64,000 nt of DNA from Chloroflexi bacterium HGW-Chloroflexi-10 (GCA_002840755.1 PHBZ01000005.1:62001-126000), one strand, 5' to 3'. Numbered from the stretch's first letter, positions 52,478-62,844 are shown. A program made the numbers and translations. Notes: generated by a model from the letters alone, not told the origin.

Positions 52478-54184
52478 TTAGTTTTTCTCTTCCACAATCA
52501 ATACTTCAAACGGCAGTAATCGCATCCTTCGGGTGAAAATTATGCCTGAGGTGCGATGATGGTTTGAGTACACTATTTTTCTTTCAGATAGATTTGGCGG
52601 AAGCATAAATCCTTGAGTCGTAGATCCAAAATGGAGAATGACCAATAAAGTTTGTTGATCGGTAAAACGTCGGAAGGCCAGAATATTCCCACGGACAGCC
52701 ACCAGATTGTATTCACCACTATGCAGTGCAGGTAAAGAACGCCGCAAAACAAGAAATTCACGATAAAAATTCAACAGAGAAGCCGGATCAGCCATCTGTT
52801 CGGCTACATTGACTTCGCGTTCATAACTCGGATTTACCGGGAGCCAGGTTTGTACTTCGGCCGGTGAAAAACCTCCATTGGGTTCATTTGACCATTGCAG
52901 CGGGGTTCTATTCTTGTCTCGCCCTTCTTTAATCGCAATTTTTAATGCATCTGTTTGGCTGATACCCGGAAAACGACTGGCCAAACCATAAACAAAAAGT
53001 GAAAATGAATCGCGAAGCTGCTCTTTTGTAAAGTCTGAAAAATCGGTCATACCGATTTCTTCGCCATTGTACAACACCGGAGTGCCTCTCAATGTCAACA
53101 TTAATGCCAGGTTTAGCTTATTGATTTCAACATCGTGCTGACCATCGCCATAACGGGTTCGAATACGTGGACTATCATGATTTCCCAGGGTATTACAAGG
53201 CCATGCACCTTCCGGCAAAATGGTTAGACGTTTTTTCTGGTTGCGGGCTACCCAAGACGGTGTGAGACGTGTAGCGCGCATCAGCGGAAAATTGAAAACA
53301 GTATGCAATTCATCCTGTCGGTTACCATAAAAGCGTATATCGTCTGTTTCGCCGATTAATACGGTGTGCTGATAAGTATCAACCAATCTGCGCAGTTCTT
53401 TCATCAGATCGTGTACTTCGGGCAAATCAACCTGGTGACGGAACATGGATTGCCAGGCATGCACAACTTTTCGCTGTTCAATGGGAGTTTGTGCAAGATG
53501 TTGTAAGCGAAATAGGCTATCCTGCGTTTCACGTGAACGCTGATTGGGTAATCCAGGCGTTTCAAAAATAGTCCCAACCGCATCCAGTCGGAAACCATCA
53601 ACACCTTTATCCAGCCAGAAACGTACTGCTCCAAACATAGCTGCTTTGACCTCAGGATTGCGCCAGTTCAAATCAGGCTGCTCTTTAAAGAAGAAGTGGT
53701 AATAATACTGGTTGGTCAGCGGGTCCAATTCCCAGGCTGGCCCGCCAAATGTCGAATACCAGTTGTTGGGTGGGTTACCCTTGCCATCTCCCGGATGCCA
53801 GATGTACCAATCTCTTTTTGGATTTTCCAAATTGCTGCGGGATTCATGAAACCAATTGTGCTCATTTGACGTATGGTTAAGTACCATATCCAAAACTACT
53901 TTTATTCCACGGAGATGTGCAGCATGCAAGAAACGATCAAACAATTCAAGGCTGCCATATTCAGGCGCAACAGCACAATAATCAGAAACATCGTAACCGC
54001 AATCAACATTCGGTGATGGGTAATGCGGTGAGAGCCACAAGGCATCTACCCCCAGCCATTTCAGGTAATCCAGCTTTGCCAGCATACCTTCAAAATCACC
54101 GATTCCATCACCATTACCATCGGCAAAACTACGTGGATAAATCTGATAAAAAACGGCCTTCTGCCACCACAAAGATTGTTGCAT
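52478..54184 (-). CDS. GH13 alpha-glucosidase (oligo-1,6-glucosidase/trehalose-type)
   Basis: 568 residues. WWQKAVFYQIYPRSFADGNG is the N-terminus of the oligo-1,6-glucosidase branch. GFRLDAVG has the nucleophile Asp, VLIGETDD the acid/base Glu, and NHDSPRIRTRYG the transition-state Asp region. An all-beta C-terminal domain follows. It releases glucose from small alpha-glucans; sucrose or trehalose activity cannot be excluded. No signal peptide, so it is cytoplasmic. ATG 54184 has GAGG eight bases upstream; a longer frame to 54223 is unsupported. Confidence 0.93.
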   Translation of the reverse strand: MQQSLWWQKAVFYQIYPRSFADGNGDGIGDFEGMLAKLDYLKWLGVDALWLSPHYPSPNVDCGYDVSDYCAVAPEYGSLELFDRFLHAAHLRGIKVVLDMVLNHTSNEHNWFHESRSNLENPKRDWYIWHPGDGKGNPPNNWYSTFGGPAWELDPLTNQYYYHFFFKEQPDLNWRNPEVKAAMFGAVRFWLDKGVDGFRLDAVGTIFETPGLPNQRSRETQDSLFRLQHLAQTPIEQRKVVHAWQSMFRHQVDLPEVHDLMKELRRLVDTYQHTVLIGETDDIRFYGNRQDELHTVFNFPLMRATRLTPSWVARNQKKRLTILPEGAWPCNTLGNHDSPRIRTRYGDGQHDVEINKLNLALMLTLRGTPVLYNGEEIGMTDFSDFTKEQLRDSFSLFVYGLASRFPGISQTDALKIAIKEGRDKNRTPLQWSNEPNGGFSPAEVQTWLPVNPSYEREVNVAEQMADPASLLNFYREFLVLRRSLPALHSGEYNLVAVRGNILAFRRFTDQQTLLVILHFGSTTQGFMLPPNLSERKIVYSNHHRTSGIIFTRRMRLLPFEVLIVEEKN

Positions 54185-54355
54185 GGTTATACCTCGTATC
54201 ATAAAGTTAAGGAATATTAACACAAATAAGTGGAGAAGCTGATAGATTTAGTATTCAAATCCGGTAAAAACAAGTATCCTGATTACGTATTTTCCTGATA
54301 TCAAATTTCTTATTATTATCTCCACTCCCCACCCATTATTAAATTAGGAGTCCAA

Positions 54356-55300
54356 ATGAGCATTCTGAAAACAGAAAACCTGGCAAAAAAATTCGGTGAA
54401 CTCATCGCCGTCAAAGGTGTCAGTTTTGAAATCAATGAAGGTGAGATATTCAGCCTTTTAGGGCCTAACGGCGCCGGCAAAACCACGACCATCTCGATGC
54501 TTTCCACACTGATCAGACCCTCAGCCGGAAATGCCTGGATCGGTGGCTATTCTGTTATCGAAGCGGCTTTAGCTGTACGCAAAATTATTGGCGTTGTACC
54601 ACAGGAAATTGCGCTCTACGACACCCTGTCTGCCCGAGAAAACCTACTATTCTGGGGACGTATGTACGGGCTGAGTGGCAAAAACCTGCGTTCCCGCTGC
54701 GACCAGGTGCTGGAACAGGTCACCCTGACCGATCGGGCGAAAGACCGTGTTGAAACTTTTTCTGGCGGCATGAAACGGCGTATCAATATAGCTGTAGGCC
54801 TCTTACACAAACCCCGGATCATCTTTATGGATGAACCTACAGTTGGCATTGATCCCCAATCACGGCGTAATATTCTGGAAGCAGTCAAGGAACTCAACCA
54901 ACAGGGTCTGACGGTGCTCTACACGACTCACTATATGGAAGAAGCCCAGGAGCTCTCCAACCGCGTCGGAATTATCGACCATGGTGAAATGATTGCTGCC
55001 GGTACTCAGAAGGAACTGACTCAAATGGTCGGTGAAAACGATACGCTTATCTTGAAATTAGGCGAAGAGGAAGAAAAGCAAGAAATTTTTGTTAATTGCC
55101 TTAAACAGATCGATGGCGTTTTACAGGCTTCATCCACCGATCACCAGGTGGTGGTAATGGCTCGTGAGGCAGAAGAAGTACTCGCGCCCGTGGTCAGCGC
55201 CGCTAACGAATTGGGCATCCGTATTCGTTCAGTGGATATTCGCGAGCCCAACCTGGAAGCTGTCTTTCTCCATCTAACCGGCCGCGCATTGCGCGATTAA
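54356..55300 (+). CDS. ABC transporter ATP-binding protein, DrrA-like
   Basis: 314 residues. Walker A is LLGPNGAGKTTTISML, signature FSGGMKRRINIAVGL, Walker B IIFMDEPTVGIDP and switch His in LYTTHYMEEAQEL. The C-terminal ~90 residues are the DrrA-type extension. It works with the two permeases that follow, within one operon. AGGAG lies five bases before the ATG. The exported substrate is unknown; drugs, lipids or polysaccharides are typical. Confidence 0.93.
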   Translation: MSILKTENLAKKFGELIAVKGVSFEINEGEIFSLLGPNGAGKTTTISMLSTLIRPSAGNAWIGGYSVIEAALAVRKIIGVVPQEIALYDTLSARENLLFWGRMYGLSGKNLRSRCDQVLEQVTLTDRAKDRVETFSGGMKRRINIAVGLLHKPRIIFMDEPTVGIDPQSRRNILEAVKELNQQGLTVLYTTHYMEEAQELSNRVGIIDHGEMIAAGTQKELTQMVGENDTLILKLGEEEEKQEIFVNCLKQIDGVLQASSTDHQVVVMAREAEEVLAPVVSAANELGIRIRSVDIREPNLEAVFLHLTGRALRD

Positions 55301-55312
55301 GAGCAGTTGAAT

Positions 55313-56584
55313 ATGAAACGATTATTTGTTATTGCTTTGAAAGATTTACAAATAAATTTCCGGGATGTCAGTGGGTTAATCATTATGCTGGTGGCGCCCT
55401 TTGCTCTGATCCTGGTGATCGGAGCCGCTTTTGGTGGATTCAGCGGTGATGACGGCAGTAGCCCTATCGCAGAGATACCGGTGATCATTGTTAACCTGGA
55501 TGAAGGCCAATACAGCGCTTACCTGGTAGAAGCCTTCCAATCTGCGGAATTGGCCGACCTGTTGGAACCGCAAATCCTCGATTCTGTGGAAGCAGCTCGC
55601 ATCCTGGTGGATAATGATAAAGCTGCGGCAGTGGTGGTGGTTCCGGCTAATTTCTCTGAAGCAATTGTCCCCAGCAGCATACTGGAAGGAAATTTCAATA
55701 GCCCTGTGAGCGGAGAAAGAGCCGTCGTTGAGGTCTACCAGAATCCCAGCAGACCTGTCTCCAGTTCCATCATTCGCAGTATCGTTGATATTATTCTGGC
55801 GAATTTCTCTTCTGCGCGCATCTCGGCTCAGCTCTCCCTCGAAGCCCTGGTGCGCAGCGGGCGTGTTACTCCCGAACAATTAAATGCCCTGGCGCCCGAA
55901 TTAGGCCAAAAGGCCGCTCAAAATGTTGTGGACTCGGAAATTGTCCAACTCCAAACGCAGACCATAACCCCCACCGGAGAGAGTGAGGGGTTCGACTGGC
56001 TGGTCTACTCAGTACCCAGTATGGCGATTTTGTATTTGATGTTTACGATGACCTCCGCCGGACGTTCCATTCTTTCTGAACGTGACCGAGGCACCCTGCC
56101 ACGAATGTTGGTCATGCCTGCTTCAGCTTCTGTCATACTGGGCGGTAAGATGTTGGGGGCTTTTATCACCGGTATTCTGCAAATGACCATCCTACTAACC
56201 GCTGGTACACTACTCTATCAGATTTCATGGGGAAGTCTGTGGGGACTTATTTTATTAACAATAGCCGTTGTTGCCGCTGCTACAGGGTGGGCTATGCTGA
56301 TTGCCTCTTTCTCGAAAACTCCCGGGCAGGCTTCGGCGGTTGGAACGGCGATTACTCTAATCTTTGCAGCATCGGCAGGCAATTTTCTACCACGCGGTGC
56401 CCTGCCGCAGTGGTTGCAAACCGCCAGCCTCATCTCTCCCAATGGTTGGGGACTGGATGGATACACCAACCTGGCTGCCGGCAGCTCAATTACCGTCATA
56501 TTACCTGCTGTTGGTGCCCTCTTCATGATGGCCGCTATCTTATTCTTCATCGCCAGCCGGCTGTTTCGCCGCCAATATAATTAG
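55313..56584 (+). CDS. ABC-2 type permease
   Basis: 423 residues. An N-terminal membrane segment (after KRLFVIALKDLQINFRD) is followed by a large extracytoplasmic domain (~45-220) and then about five membrane segments with ILSERDRGTLPRMLVMP, the conserved ABC-2 cytoplasmic motif. The layout is that of YhgE/YhfK-like or ABC2_membrane_3 permeases. ATG 55313 is preferred to the in-frame TTG 55307. It lies 12 bases after the ATPase and pairs with the next permease. Confidence 0.9.
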   Translation: MKRLFVIALKDLQINFRDVSGLIIMLVAPFALILVIGAAFGGFSGDDGSSPIAEIPVIIVNLDEGQYSAYLVEAFQSAELADLLEPQILDSVEAARILVDNDKAAAVVVVPANFSEAIVPSSILEGNFNSPVSGERAVVEVYQNPSRPVSSSIIRSIVDIILANFSSARISAQLSLEALVRSGRVTPEQLNALAPELGQKAAQNVVDSEIVQLQTQTITPTGESEGFDWLVYSVPSMAILYLMFTMTSAGRSILSERDRGTLPRMLVMPASASVILGGKMLGAFITGILQMTILLTAGTLLYQISWGSLWGLILLTIAVVAAATGWAMLIASFSKTPGQASAVGTAITLIFAASAGNFLPRGALPQWLQTASLISPNGWGLDGYTNLAAGSSITVILPAVGALFMMAAILFFIASRLFRRQYN

Positions 56585-56593
56585 GAGAGCCAC

Positions 56594-57805
56594 ATGAAAC
56601 GCATCTTCAATATTGCCTGGACCGATATCAAAATAGAATTTTCTGAAAAATCAACCCTGGTGTTTTTCTTAATTCTCCCTTTGATATTCACAACCATCAT
56701 TGGAATTGGACTGAAAAACACTTTCAGTGATGACGCGGACGCAGACCCACGACTGGCTTTACCTGTGGTTAACCTGGATGGCGGCACTTATGCAAATGAA
56801 CTATTGGCTTTTATGCAAAGTTCCGATAATACACGCCCGGTCGAATTCGACCTGGCTAGCGCTGAAAACCAATTCGCTGGGGGGGACATTTCTGCCTACC
56901 TGGTGATCCCCTCAGGGTTCTCTGAACAAGCCCAAAATACGCAAGGCGCCACACTGGTTTTTTTTCAGGCACCCGGCAGCACCAACGCCATCGGCTTACA
57001 ACAGGACATTCTGGCTTCAACACGCAAACTGAATGCACTGATCAGCATCACCAGTCAAAGTATCGCATCAGCAGAAGAGATTCAGCCCTTCAACTCAGAC
57101 GCTGATCGTACATCCTATCAAACCATCGTGCTGGAAAACGCCCGAGAAGCGCTCAACAACCCGCAGATATACGCCAAAAGTACCAGCGCTGCCACAGCGC
57201 AGACCAAAATTCCTAACGGTTTTGAGCAGTCTTCACCCGGACAGTTGGTCACCTGGGTTTTAACCACGCTGCTGGGTGGTGCTGAAGTTTTCGTCAATGA
57301 ACGTCTGGGCGGCACCTTACGCAGGTTGGTTATCACGCCAACGCGCAAAGCCGTTATTCTGGCCGGAAAATGCCTGGGTAGGCTTACGCTCGGATTGGTG
57401 CAGATGACTCTGTTAGTTGGTTTTGGAGCACTGGTATTGGGTGTGAACTGGGGTCAGGACCCCTGGGCTTTGCTGATCATGCTGGTTGCGTTCGGGTTAG
57501 CCGGCACTGCATTAGGCGTAATGTTAGGCGCATTCGCCCGAACTCGTTCACAGGCTTCCGGATTGTCTATCCTCTTTTCTATGCTGCTAGCGGCTCTGGG
57601 TGGCGCCTGGTGGCCACTGGAAATCACTCCACAGGGTTACCAGACTGCAGTAAGTCTCTTACCCTCCACCTGGGCTATGCGTGGTTTTAATGATGTGATT
57701 GTCCGTGGTCAGAACGTTAGCGCTATATTGCCGGAAGCTGGTATTCTTTTGGGATTTGCAGTGATTTTTTTCGTTGTGGGTATCTGGAAATTGAAATTCG
57801 AATAA
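56594..57805 (+). CDS. ABC-2 type permease, second subunit
   Basis: 403 residues with the same plan as the preceding gene: N-terminal helix (~17-38), extracytoplasmic domain (~40-205), then a bundle with VFVNERLGGTLRRLVITPTR as the ABC-2 motif. The two permeases probably arose by duplication and form a heterodimer. AGGAG lies six bases before the ATG. It ends the operon, convergent with mtaB; no clear terminator hairpin is seen in the 115-base gap. Confidence 0.9.
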   Translation: MKRIFNIAWTDIKIEFSEKSTLVFFLILPLIFTTIIGIGLKNTFSDDADADPRLALPVVNLDGGTYANELLAFMQSSDNTRPVEFDLASAENQFAGGDISAYLVIPSGFSEQAQNTQGATLVFFQAPGSTNAIGLQQDILASTRKLNALISITSQSIASAEEIQPFNSDADRTSYQTIVLENAREALNNPQIYAKSTSAATAQTKIPNGFEQSSPGQLVTWVLTTLLGGAEVFVNERLGGTLRRLVITPTRKAVILAGKCLGRLTLGLVQMTLLVGFGALVLGVNWGQDPWALLIMLVAFGLAGTALGVMLGAFARTRSQASGLSILFSMLLAALGGAWWPLEITPQGYQTAVSLLPSTWAMRGFNDVIVRGQNVSAILPEAGILLGFAVIFFVVGIWKLKFE

Positions 57806-57920
57806 GATATACCGGATTCACACTTATCCAAATACCCATCCTGTAAAAAACGGTCTGAGATGCTCCCCTTCACAGAAAAGTTTTTGCTATATAAGAACTT
57901 TCCAGTATACCTTCATTAGA

Positions 57921-59198
57921 TTACTGCAACACCATTCCGGTCAAACCGTCTTCACTGAAACCGGTCAATCGGATTGTTTGAATTTCGTTCCAGGCATTGC
58001 GAACCGTATTAGCCGTCACTTTAAGATAATTACCGGTCAGACCTTTCATTTGCCAGGTCCCGTCTGCGTTCTTTTGAGCGCCTTCCCACAAAACATCCAC
58101 ATGCTCCCCCAATAAAGGCTTTTGATATGTATAGGCTGCTTCAGCAAACAAAGCCCGTAACACCGCAGAACGACGCTTCTTGATCGGTCCTGGTACCTGT
58201 TCACTATATTTCGCTGCCGGTGTTCCCGGGCGCGGAGAAAAAGAAAAAACATGCCCTCCGGCAAAGCCAAGTGATCGCGCGTATTCCAGGCTTTCCTCAA
58301 ATTCGGTGTCACTTTCGCCGGGAAAACCAACAATCATATCGGTGGTGATCGCAATCTGCGGAACAACCGCCCGTGCTTCTTCAACAATCAGTCGATATGC
58401 CTGAGGAGTGGTTTTTCTGGCCATGCGTTTGAGAATATCTGCCGAACCGGATTGCAGCGGTAGGTGCAAGTGGCCACACAAACGCGGATCCTGCCATAGG
58501 TTAAAAAAGTTATCATCCAAATCCCAAGGTTCTAAGGAAGAAAGCCGTAATCGTGACACGGGTGTATTTTCCAAAATGGCCCGAATCAGGTCGCTTAACC
58601 GCAATGAAGCCGATAAATCCCGTCCCCAGGAACCCAAATGTACCCCGGAAAGGACGACTTCTTGAACACCACCGGCCAGAGCGCCGCGCACATCCTGCAA
58701 AACAGCATCCAATGCTCGGCTGACACCTTTACCACGTGCCACTTTGGTGACACAAAAGGTACAGAAATTATCACATCCATCCTGAACTTTGAGGAAGGCC
58801 CGTGTACGGTAATGTTCGCCCGGCAATACTTCGCGGGCCAGAGGTTCTACATCAAAAACTTCAGGTTTTATCTGCAGAGTATCCGCAACCAGGGAGTCTT
58901 TATGATCGTTCATAACCACACTCTCCACGCCTGGAAGTTGGAGAGCTGCTTGTGGTTCAAGGGTAGCCCAACAGCCGGTAACCACAATTTTTGCCTGTTG
59001 GTTGCGTGCCGCCTGGCGAACTTTCTGACGTGAGTCAGAAGCGGCAGCACTGGTCACCGCACAAGTATTGACCACAACAAGATCGGCCTGAGCGGATTCT
59101 GGGACAATTACATGCCCGGCCCGACGAAATTGGGCAGCCATGATTTCTATTTCGCTTTGGTTCAAGCGGCATCCAATTGTATCAAGATATATTTTCAT
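57921..59198 (-). CDS. mtaB: tRNA ct6A/t6A methylthiotransferase MtaB
   Basis: 425 residues. It converts t6A37 to ms2t6A37 in tRNAs. The N-terminal UPF0004 domain has cysteines in LDTIGCRLNQSE, VNTCAVTS and VTGCWATL. The radical SAM cluster motif is VQDGCDNFCTFCVTK. A C-terminal TRAM-like domain follows. The N-terminal TIGCRLNQSE separates MtaB from MiaB and RimO. It is followed on the same strand, at lower coordinates, only by the convergent exporter operon. Confidence 0.93.
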   Translation of the reverse strand: MKIYLDTIGCRLNQSEIEIMAAQFRRAGHVIVPESAQADLVVVNTCAVTSAAASDSRQKVRQAARNQQAKIVVTGCWATLEPQAALQLPGVESVVMNDHKDSLVADTLQIKPEVFDVEPLAREVLPGEHYRTRAFLKVQDGCDNFCTFCVTKVARGKGVSRALDAVLQDVRGALAGGVQEVVLSGVHLGSWGRDLSASLRLSDLIRAILENTPVSRLRLSSLEPWDLDDNFFNLWQDPRLCGHLHLPLQSGSADILKRMARKTTPQAYRLIVEEARAVVPQIAITTDMIVGFPGESDTEFEESLEYARSLGFAGGHVFSFSPRPGTPAAKYSEQVPGPIKKRRSAVLRALFAEAAYTYQKPLLGEHVDVLWEGAQKNADGTWQMKGLTGNYLKVTANTVRNAWNEIQTIRLTGFSEDGLTGMVLQ

Positions 59199-59217
59199 CT
59201 CACCAATAAAAGAAACC

Positions 59218-59877
59218 TTAAGGCTGGCTCACCAGCAAATTATCAAACATTACATCCACGTCAGCTTCATCATACGCCCCGGCCATCAAACCAACGTCAC
59301 CTGTGGCAAAACTGTCATCCACCACCGAGAGGAGAGAGCTACCATTTACCATCAAGCTGAGCTGGTTTCCTTGGCACAATGCACTCATTTTATTTAGCGC
59401 TTCACCCTGGTAGATAGCTTCGGCATATTCCATGCTGTCATTATTTAAAAGGGTGTACCTGCCATCCAACACCCGTAGAATACCTGCATAACCATCGCTA
59501 CTGATCAAAAAAGCATAGAAATTTTCCTCATCCACCATCCGGCAAATGACTCCAAAGGCATTATTGTTCGGACCACTGATCTTGATTGCATCTACATCCA
59601 CGCGTACATCACCAAAATTGTAACCCGGATGGGAAAGGAAATCAAAATTCGCCTCGCCTACAAAAAAGCGAAAACCCTCTATCTGATAACCAGCCATTGA
59701 GCCATTCTGGTTCCAGGTTGTCCAGCCATTCTCATCGCTTGAAAAATCTTCGCTGAATAGAATCGCGCCGCTATTGGCACTGATTGGTGGTTGAGTGCCA
59801 AACTTAGCAATTGCCGAACATCCACTGATCCACACAGCGAAAAGCAGGATTATCAGAGTAAGCCGAATTTTTTGCAT
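59218..59877 (-). CDS. Lipoprotein with concanavalin-like (LamG/DUF1080-type) domain
   Basis: 219 residues. The signal peptide ends in the lipobox WISGC (Cys20). The mature protein reads as a jelly-roll fold: LFSEDFSSDENGWTTWNQNG, VRVDVDAIKISGPNNNAFGV, ENFYAFLISSDGYAGI, and MAGAYDEADVDVMFDNLLV. Such domains bind glycans or are structural. No catalytic residues can be assigned. ATG 59877 has AAGG six bases upstream. It lies 19 bases before mtaB on the same strand. Confidence 0.8.
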   Translation of the reverse strand: MQKIRLTLIILLFAVWISGCSAIAKFGTQPPISANSGAILFSEDFSSDENGWTTWNQNGSMAGYQIEGFRFFVGEANFDFLSHPGYNFGDVRVDVDAIKISGPNNNAFGVICRMVDEENFYAFLISSDGYAGILRVLDGRYTLLNNDSMEYAEAIYQGEALNKMSALCQGNQLSLMVNGSSLLSVVDDSFATGDVGLMAGAYDEADVDVMFDNLLVSQP

Positions 59878-59970
59878 ACTACCTTTTCCTTTTTTCTCTA
59901 TACCGTAAGATTTTAGCATAATCCACAAAAAATCAGACAGAATTCAGAAGAATTGATTCCGCCTGATGGT

Positions 59971-61389
59971 TTATTGGAATCCTGCGATAAGTTTTTGCGC
60001 AAAGACTCGAATTTCCTCATTTTGTGCAAGGTCAATGCACTTATGCAGATAGGCATTTGCTTCCTTGAATTGATTATTTTGCAGGTACATCTGCCCCAGA
60101 TGCAAATGTACCAATGCAGAGTATGGTTGTTTTTCCAATGATTGCAGAAGAAAGCGTTCGGCGCTGGTAAAATCTTCTAACGCCAATAAGACTACCCCCA
60201 TTACATCCAATGCTTCACCACTGGAATCGGACAGCAAAATCGCTCTCCGCGCCGCTCCCAGCCCGATGTCTTCTAGACCCACCTTATATTCAGCACTGAA
60301 AAGTGCCAGGTTCATCCAATATAGGGCGTCATCCGGTGCTAAAGTGGTAGCTGATTGAAAAGCCTCAAACGCCGCATTTATCTCACCCATTTGCACATAG
60401 GTTTCAGCCATCTCTTGCTGCCAGAATGGCTCATACGGATCTTCTTCAGCCAGGCCTTGCCAAATTTTCAAACTTTGCAGTGGGTCACGCTGATTACGCC
60501 AATAGGTTGCCAGCATTGCGCGGGAGACTTTTGAATCTGGATCCAATTGATATGCTTTTTCTAAAGCCGCATATCCATCATTACCAACAAATCCCTGCGC
60601 ATTCCCCAGAAAGGCCCACCCTTCAGCATATTCGGGATCAATTCGCGTGGCCATCGTAAACGCAATTAACGCATATTCCCATTCTCCCTGTTGAGCCAAT
60701 GCCTGCCCGGTCAAAACCAGGCGGTATGTTACATTTGTCTCAGAACCGATAACCGGTAGTATTTCATTGAACGCACGGATGGCGGTTACCCGACGTGGTT
60801 CTTTTTTTAAGGCACTCAAGAGTGTTTCGCCGGCATTTTTCGGATCAAAAATCAATTCATATAATCCCAATTGGTATAAAATGTCACCATCTTCACCATG
60901 CAGAGCCTGCCAGGCCAGTAAAGTCTGATAAGTGCCATTCCAATCTTCACGTATATGTAGTTGGGCAGCCGTTTCCGCCAACAATTGCACGGAGGCTTCA
61001 GGTTCATTGCGTATCTCATTCCATATTGCCAAAGCTGGTTCGGCTTTTCCATTTTCCCATAAAGCCTGGGCATACAGCAGCCTGTCTTCCAATGATAATT
61101 CTGAATTTTCCGCCAGATCATCGAAAGTTTCCAGTGCTGCCAGGGTCTGCCCACTTTCCAGCAGCGAATATGCCAGGCTGCGACGTAAATCCACTCGCCA
61201 CGGCTGGTAACTCAATAATTCTATGTGAGTTTCCACTCGGGTAATCTGATCTACTTCAACGTTCGAAGGTTGAATCTTTTGCCATAACTGTATGACGGAC
61301 AATGGTTGAGGGCTGATCGATAATGCCATCGATAAAAAGATGGGAAACATGACCAGACCGGGAACCAAAATTTCAGATTTTATCTTCAT
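59971..61389 (-). CDS. Membrane-anchored TPR-repeat protein
   Basis: 472 residues. An N-terminal hydrophobic segment (~8-28) anchors or exports it. The rest consists of about ten to eleven TPR-like helix pairs; the clearest are AEGWAFLGNAQGFVGNDGYA and SALVHLHLGQMYLQNNQFKE. It probably binds partners in a protein complex outside the membrane. ATG 61389 overlaps the stop of the upstream methyltransferase by 17 bases, so translation is coupled, although no good ribosome site is seen. Confidence 0.83.
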   Translation of the reverse strand: MKIKSEILVPGLVMFPIFLSMALSISPQPLSVIQLWQKIQPSNVEVDQITRVETHIELLSYQPWRVDLRRSLAYSLLESGQTLAALETFDDLAENSELSLEDRLLYAQALWENGKAEPALAIWNEIRNEPEASVQLLAETAAQLHIREDWNGTYQTLLAWQALHGEDGDILYQLGLYELIFDPKNAGETLLSALKKEPRRVTAIRAFNEILPVIGSETNVTYRLVLTGQALAQQGEWEYALIAFTMATRIDPEYAEGWAFLGNAQGFVGNDGYAALEKAYQLDPDSKVSRAMLATYWRNQRDPLQSLKIWQGLAEEDPYEPFWQQEMAETYVQMGEINAAFEAFQSATTLAPDDALYWMNLALFSAEYKVGLEDIGLGAARRAILLSDSSGEALDVMGVVLLALEDFTSAERFLLQSLEKQPYSALVHLHLGQMYLQNNQFKEANAYLHKCIDLAQNEEIRVFAQKLIAGFQ

Positions 61390-62188
61390 GTAGTATCGGT
61401 TTTTTGGCAACAAATAAACCACTATGTTTTTGGATAAAGAAGTTACCATCCCGTTCAATGTGCTCGTGGATCTTCTGATGCAGTGCAGTAATCTGTACTT
61501 CTTGAAGATACATTCCATTCATTGAACAAATATAATCCATCACCGGTTCTGCTTCCGTTACCCTCAGTGAATCTTCATAGATTATGGTAGAAACCTGATC
61601 AAAGCTGTCATTTAAATAAGATGGTCCATTTTCAAGGCTGAAAATAGAGGATAACTTGTTAAATCTAGGCAGTTCAGGCCCTACCGGGAAAATCAATTCA
61701 TCCAATTCATGCATGTGCATTTCGCCATTGGTTGCAGCAAATAATGTCCCATCATGTTTCAGTATCCGCGCCATTTCAGCCAGCGCCATTGGGATATTCG
61801 GTATATGATAAATCATGTGATTGGCAATTACCATATCAAAGCTCTGGCTTGGAAAAGGTAAAATCTGAGCATTTCCATTATAGAAGGTAAAGCGTTCATC
61901 TATGTTTTGCCGTGCTGTTCTTAACATGCCAAAGGAATAATCAGAGAGATGGATGCATATATTCTTTGGAACATATTCCAGGTTGGTTTTCCACAAACTG
62001 GCTGGTCCGCACCCCAATTCAAGCACTCGCATTCCCGATTCCAGACCTAATTTTTGAAATACCCAAAACTGCCAGTCGATTGGATTGGTACTGAATCGCT
62101 GATGAAGTTGTATACGCGCATTCAGGTTGTTGGGTGTTTTGTATTGTATATCTCGGAGATATTTTGGATCATTTCGATAATACTTCAA
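61373..62188 (-). CDS. Class I SAM-dependent methyltransferase
   Basis: 271 residues. MRVLELGCGPASLWK is the SAM motif I, ICIHLSDYSFGML the motif II Asp, and FDMVIANHMIYHIPN with ARILKHDGTLFAATNG the Methyltransf_11 core. The acceptor is unknown. It is preceded by the YdcF-like gene (13 bases) and overlaps the TPR gene. Confidence 0.87.
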   Translation of the reverse strand: MKYYRNDPKYLRDIQYKTPNNLNARIQLHQRFSTNPIDWQFWVFQKLGLESGMRVLELGCGPASLWKTNLEYVPKNICIHLSDYSFGMLRTARQNIDERFTFYNGNAQILPFPSQSFDMVIANHMIYHIPNIPMALAEMARILKHDGTLFAATNGEMHMHELDELIFPVGPELPRFNKLSSIFSLENGPSYLNDSFDQVSTIIYEDSLRVTEAEPVMDYICSMNGMYLQEVQITALHQKIHEHIERDGNFFIQKHSGLFVAKKPILHEDKI

Positions 62189-62201
62189 TTGTCTGCCTCC
62201 A

Positions 62202-62840
62202 TTAGTTCCGGTTTAGATAATAATAGACCAAACCACCATACTCTGCTATTGTCGTTTGCCGTCCCTCATCCGAAAGAAACCAGTTCCAGGGCTGGTACCA
62301 ACCATCCTCTACAGCAAGAACCCGCACAGAAACCTCGCTATCTTTGAATATGTCTTCAAAAATCACTTTAGTGCGGCGGGTATGATATGAACTTGTAATC
62401 ACCATAATCGATTTTATATCACGTTTTTTACACAAAAGCAGTACTGCATTTGCCTCGTCCACCGTAGAAGCGGCTTCACCATCTGTTAAAAGCATGGCAT
62501 CTTGCGGTACTCCCTCGTCAATGGCTATGCGCATCAATTTTTGGCTATACGTTTTGTTCTCACCAATTTCTTCCGAATCTGTTACCGTGAACACCATATA
62601 ACGCCCATAATTTTGTTTATACCAAGACACGGCTTCTAACACGCGCTCGCCTTCTTCGCCGCTCAAAATAACCAGCGCATCTGTCGGAATGGCGTTATCA
62701 CCCTGAATCAGAAATCCACCAATCAAGGGTAGGCTGAGCACCGCACACAGCCCTATAATTATCAATAGAATCGGCAGCCAACAACACCCGGATCGTTTTG
62801 ACCTGGGCCTGCTAGAAATTTCTTCAATTTCAGAGTTCAT
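62202..62840 (-). CDS. YdcF/ElyC/SanA family (DUF218) membrane protein
   Basis: 212 residues. An N-terminal membrane segment (~20-45) precedes a DUF218 domain: DALVILSGEEGERVLEAVSW, YGRYMVFTVTD, AASTVDEANAVLLLCKK and VITSSYHTRRTKVIFEDIF. Members bind S-adenosylmethionine or act in envelope (undecaprenyl carrier) metabolism; the role here is unknown. The domain probably lies outside the membrane. It starts four bases after the PatB-type gene ends. Confidence 0.85.
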   Translation of the reverse strand: MNSEIEEISSRPRSKRSGCCWLPILLIIIGLCAVLSLPLIGGFLIQGDNAIPTDALVILSGEEGERVLEAVSWYKQNYGRYMVFTVTDSEEIGENKTYSQKLMRIAIDEGVPQDAMLLTDGEAASTVDEANAVLLLCKKRDIKSIMVITSSYHTRRTKVIFEDIFKDSEVSVRVLAVEDGWYQPWNWFLSDEGRQTTIAEYGGLVYYYLNRN

Positions 62841-62844
62841 AATC

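Noticed and set aside
54198-54225. Promoter TTGTGT-16-TATGAT in front of the GH13 gene
   Set aside because: The start site would fall at or after the ribosome site, only a few bases before the ATG, so the match is probably fortuitous.
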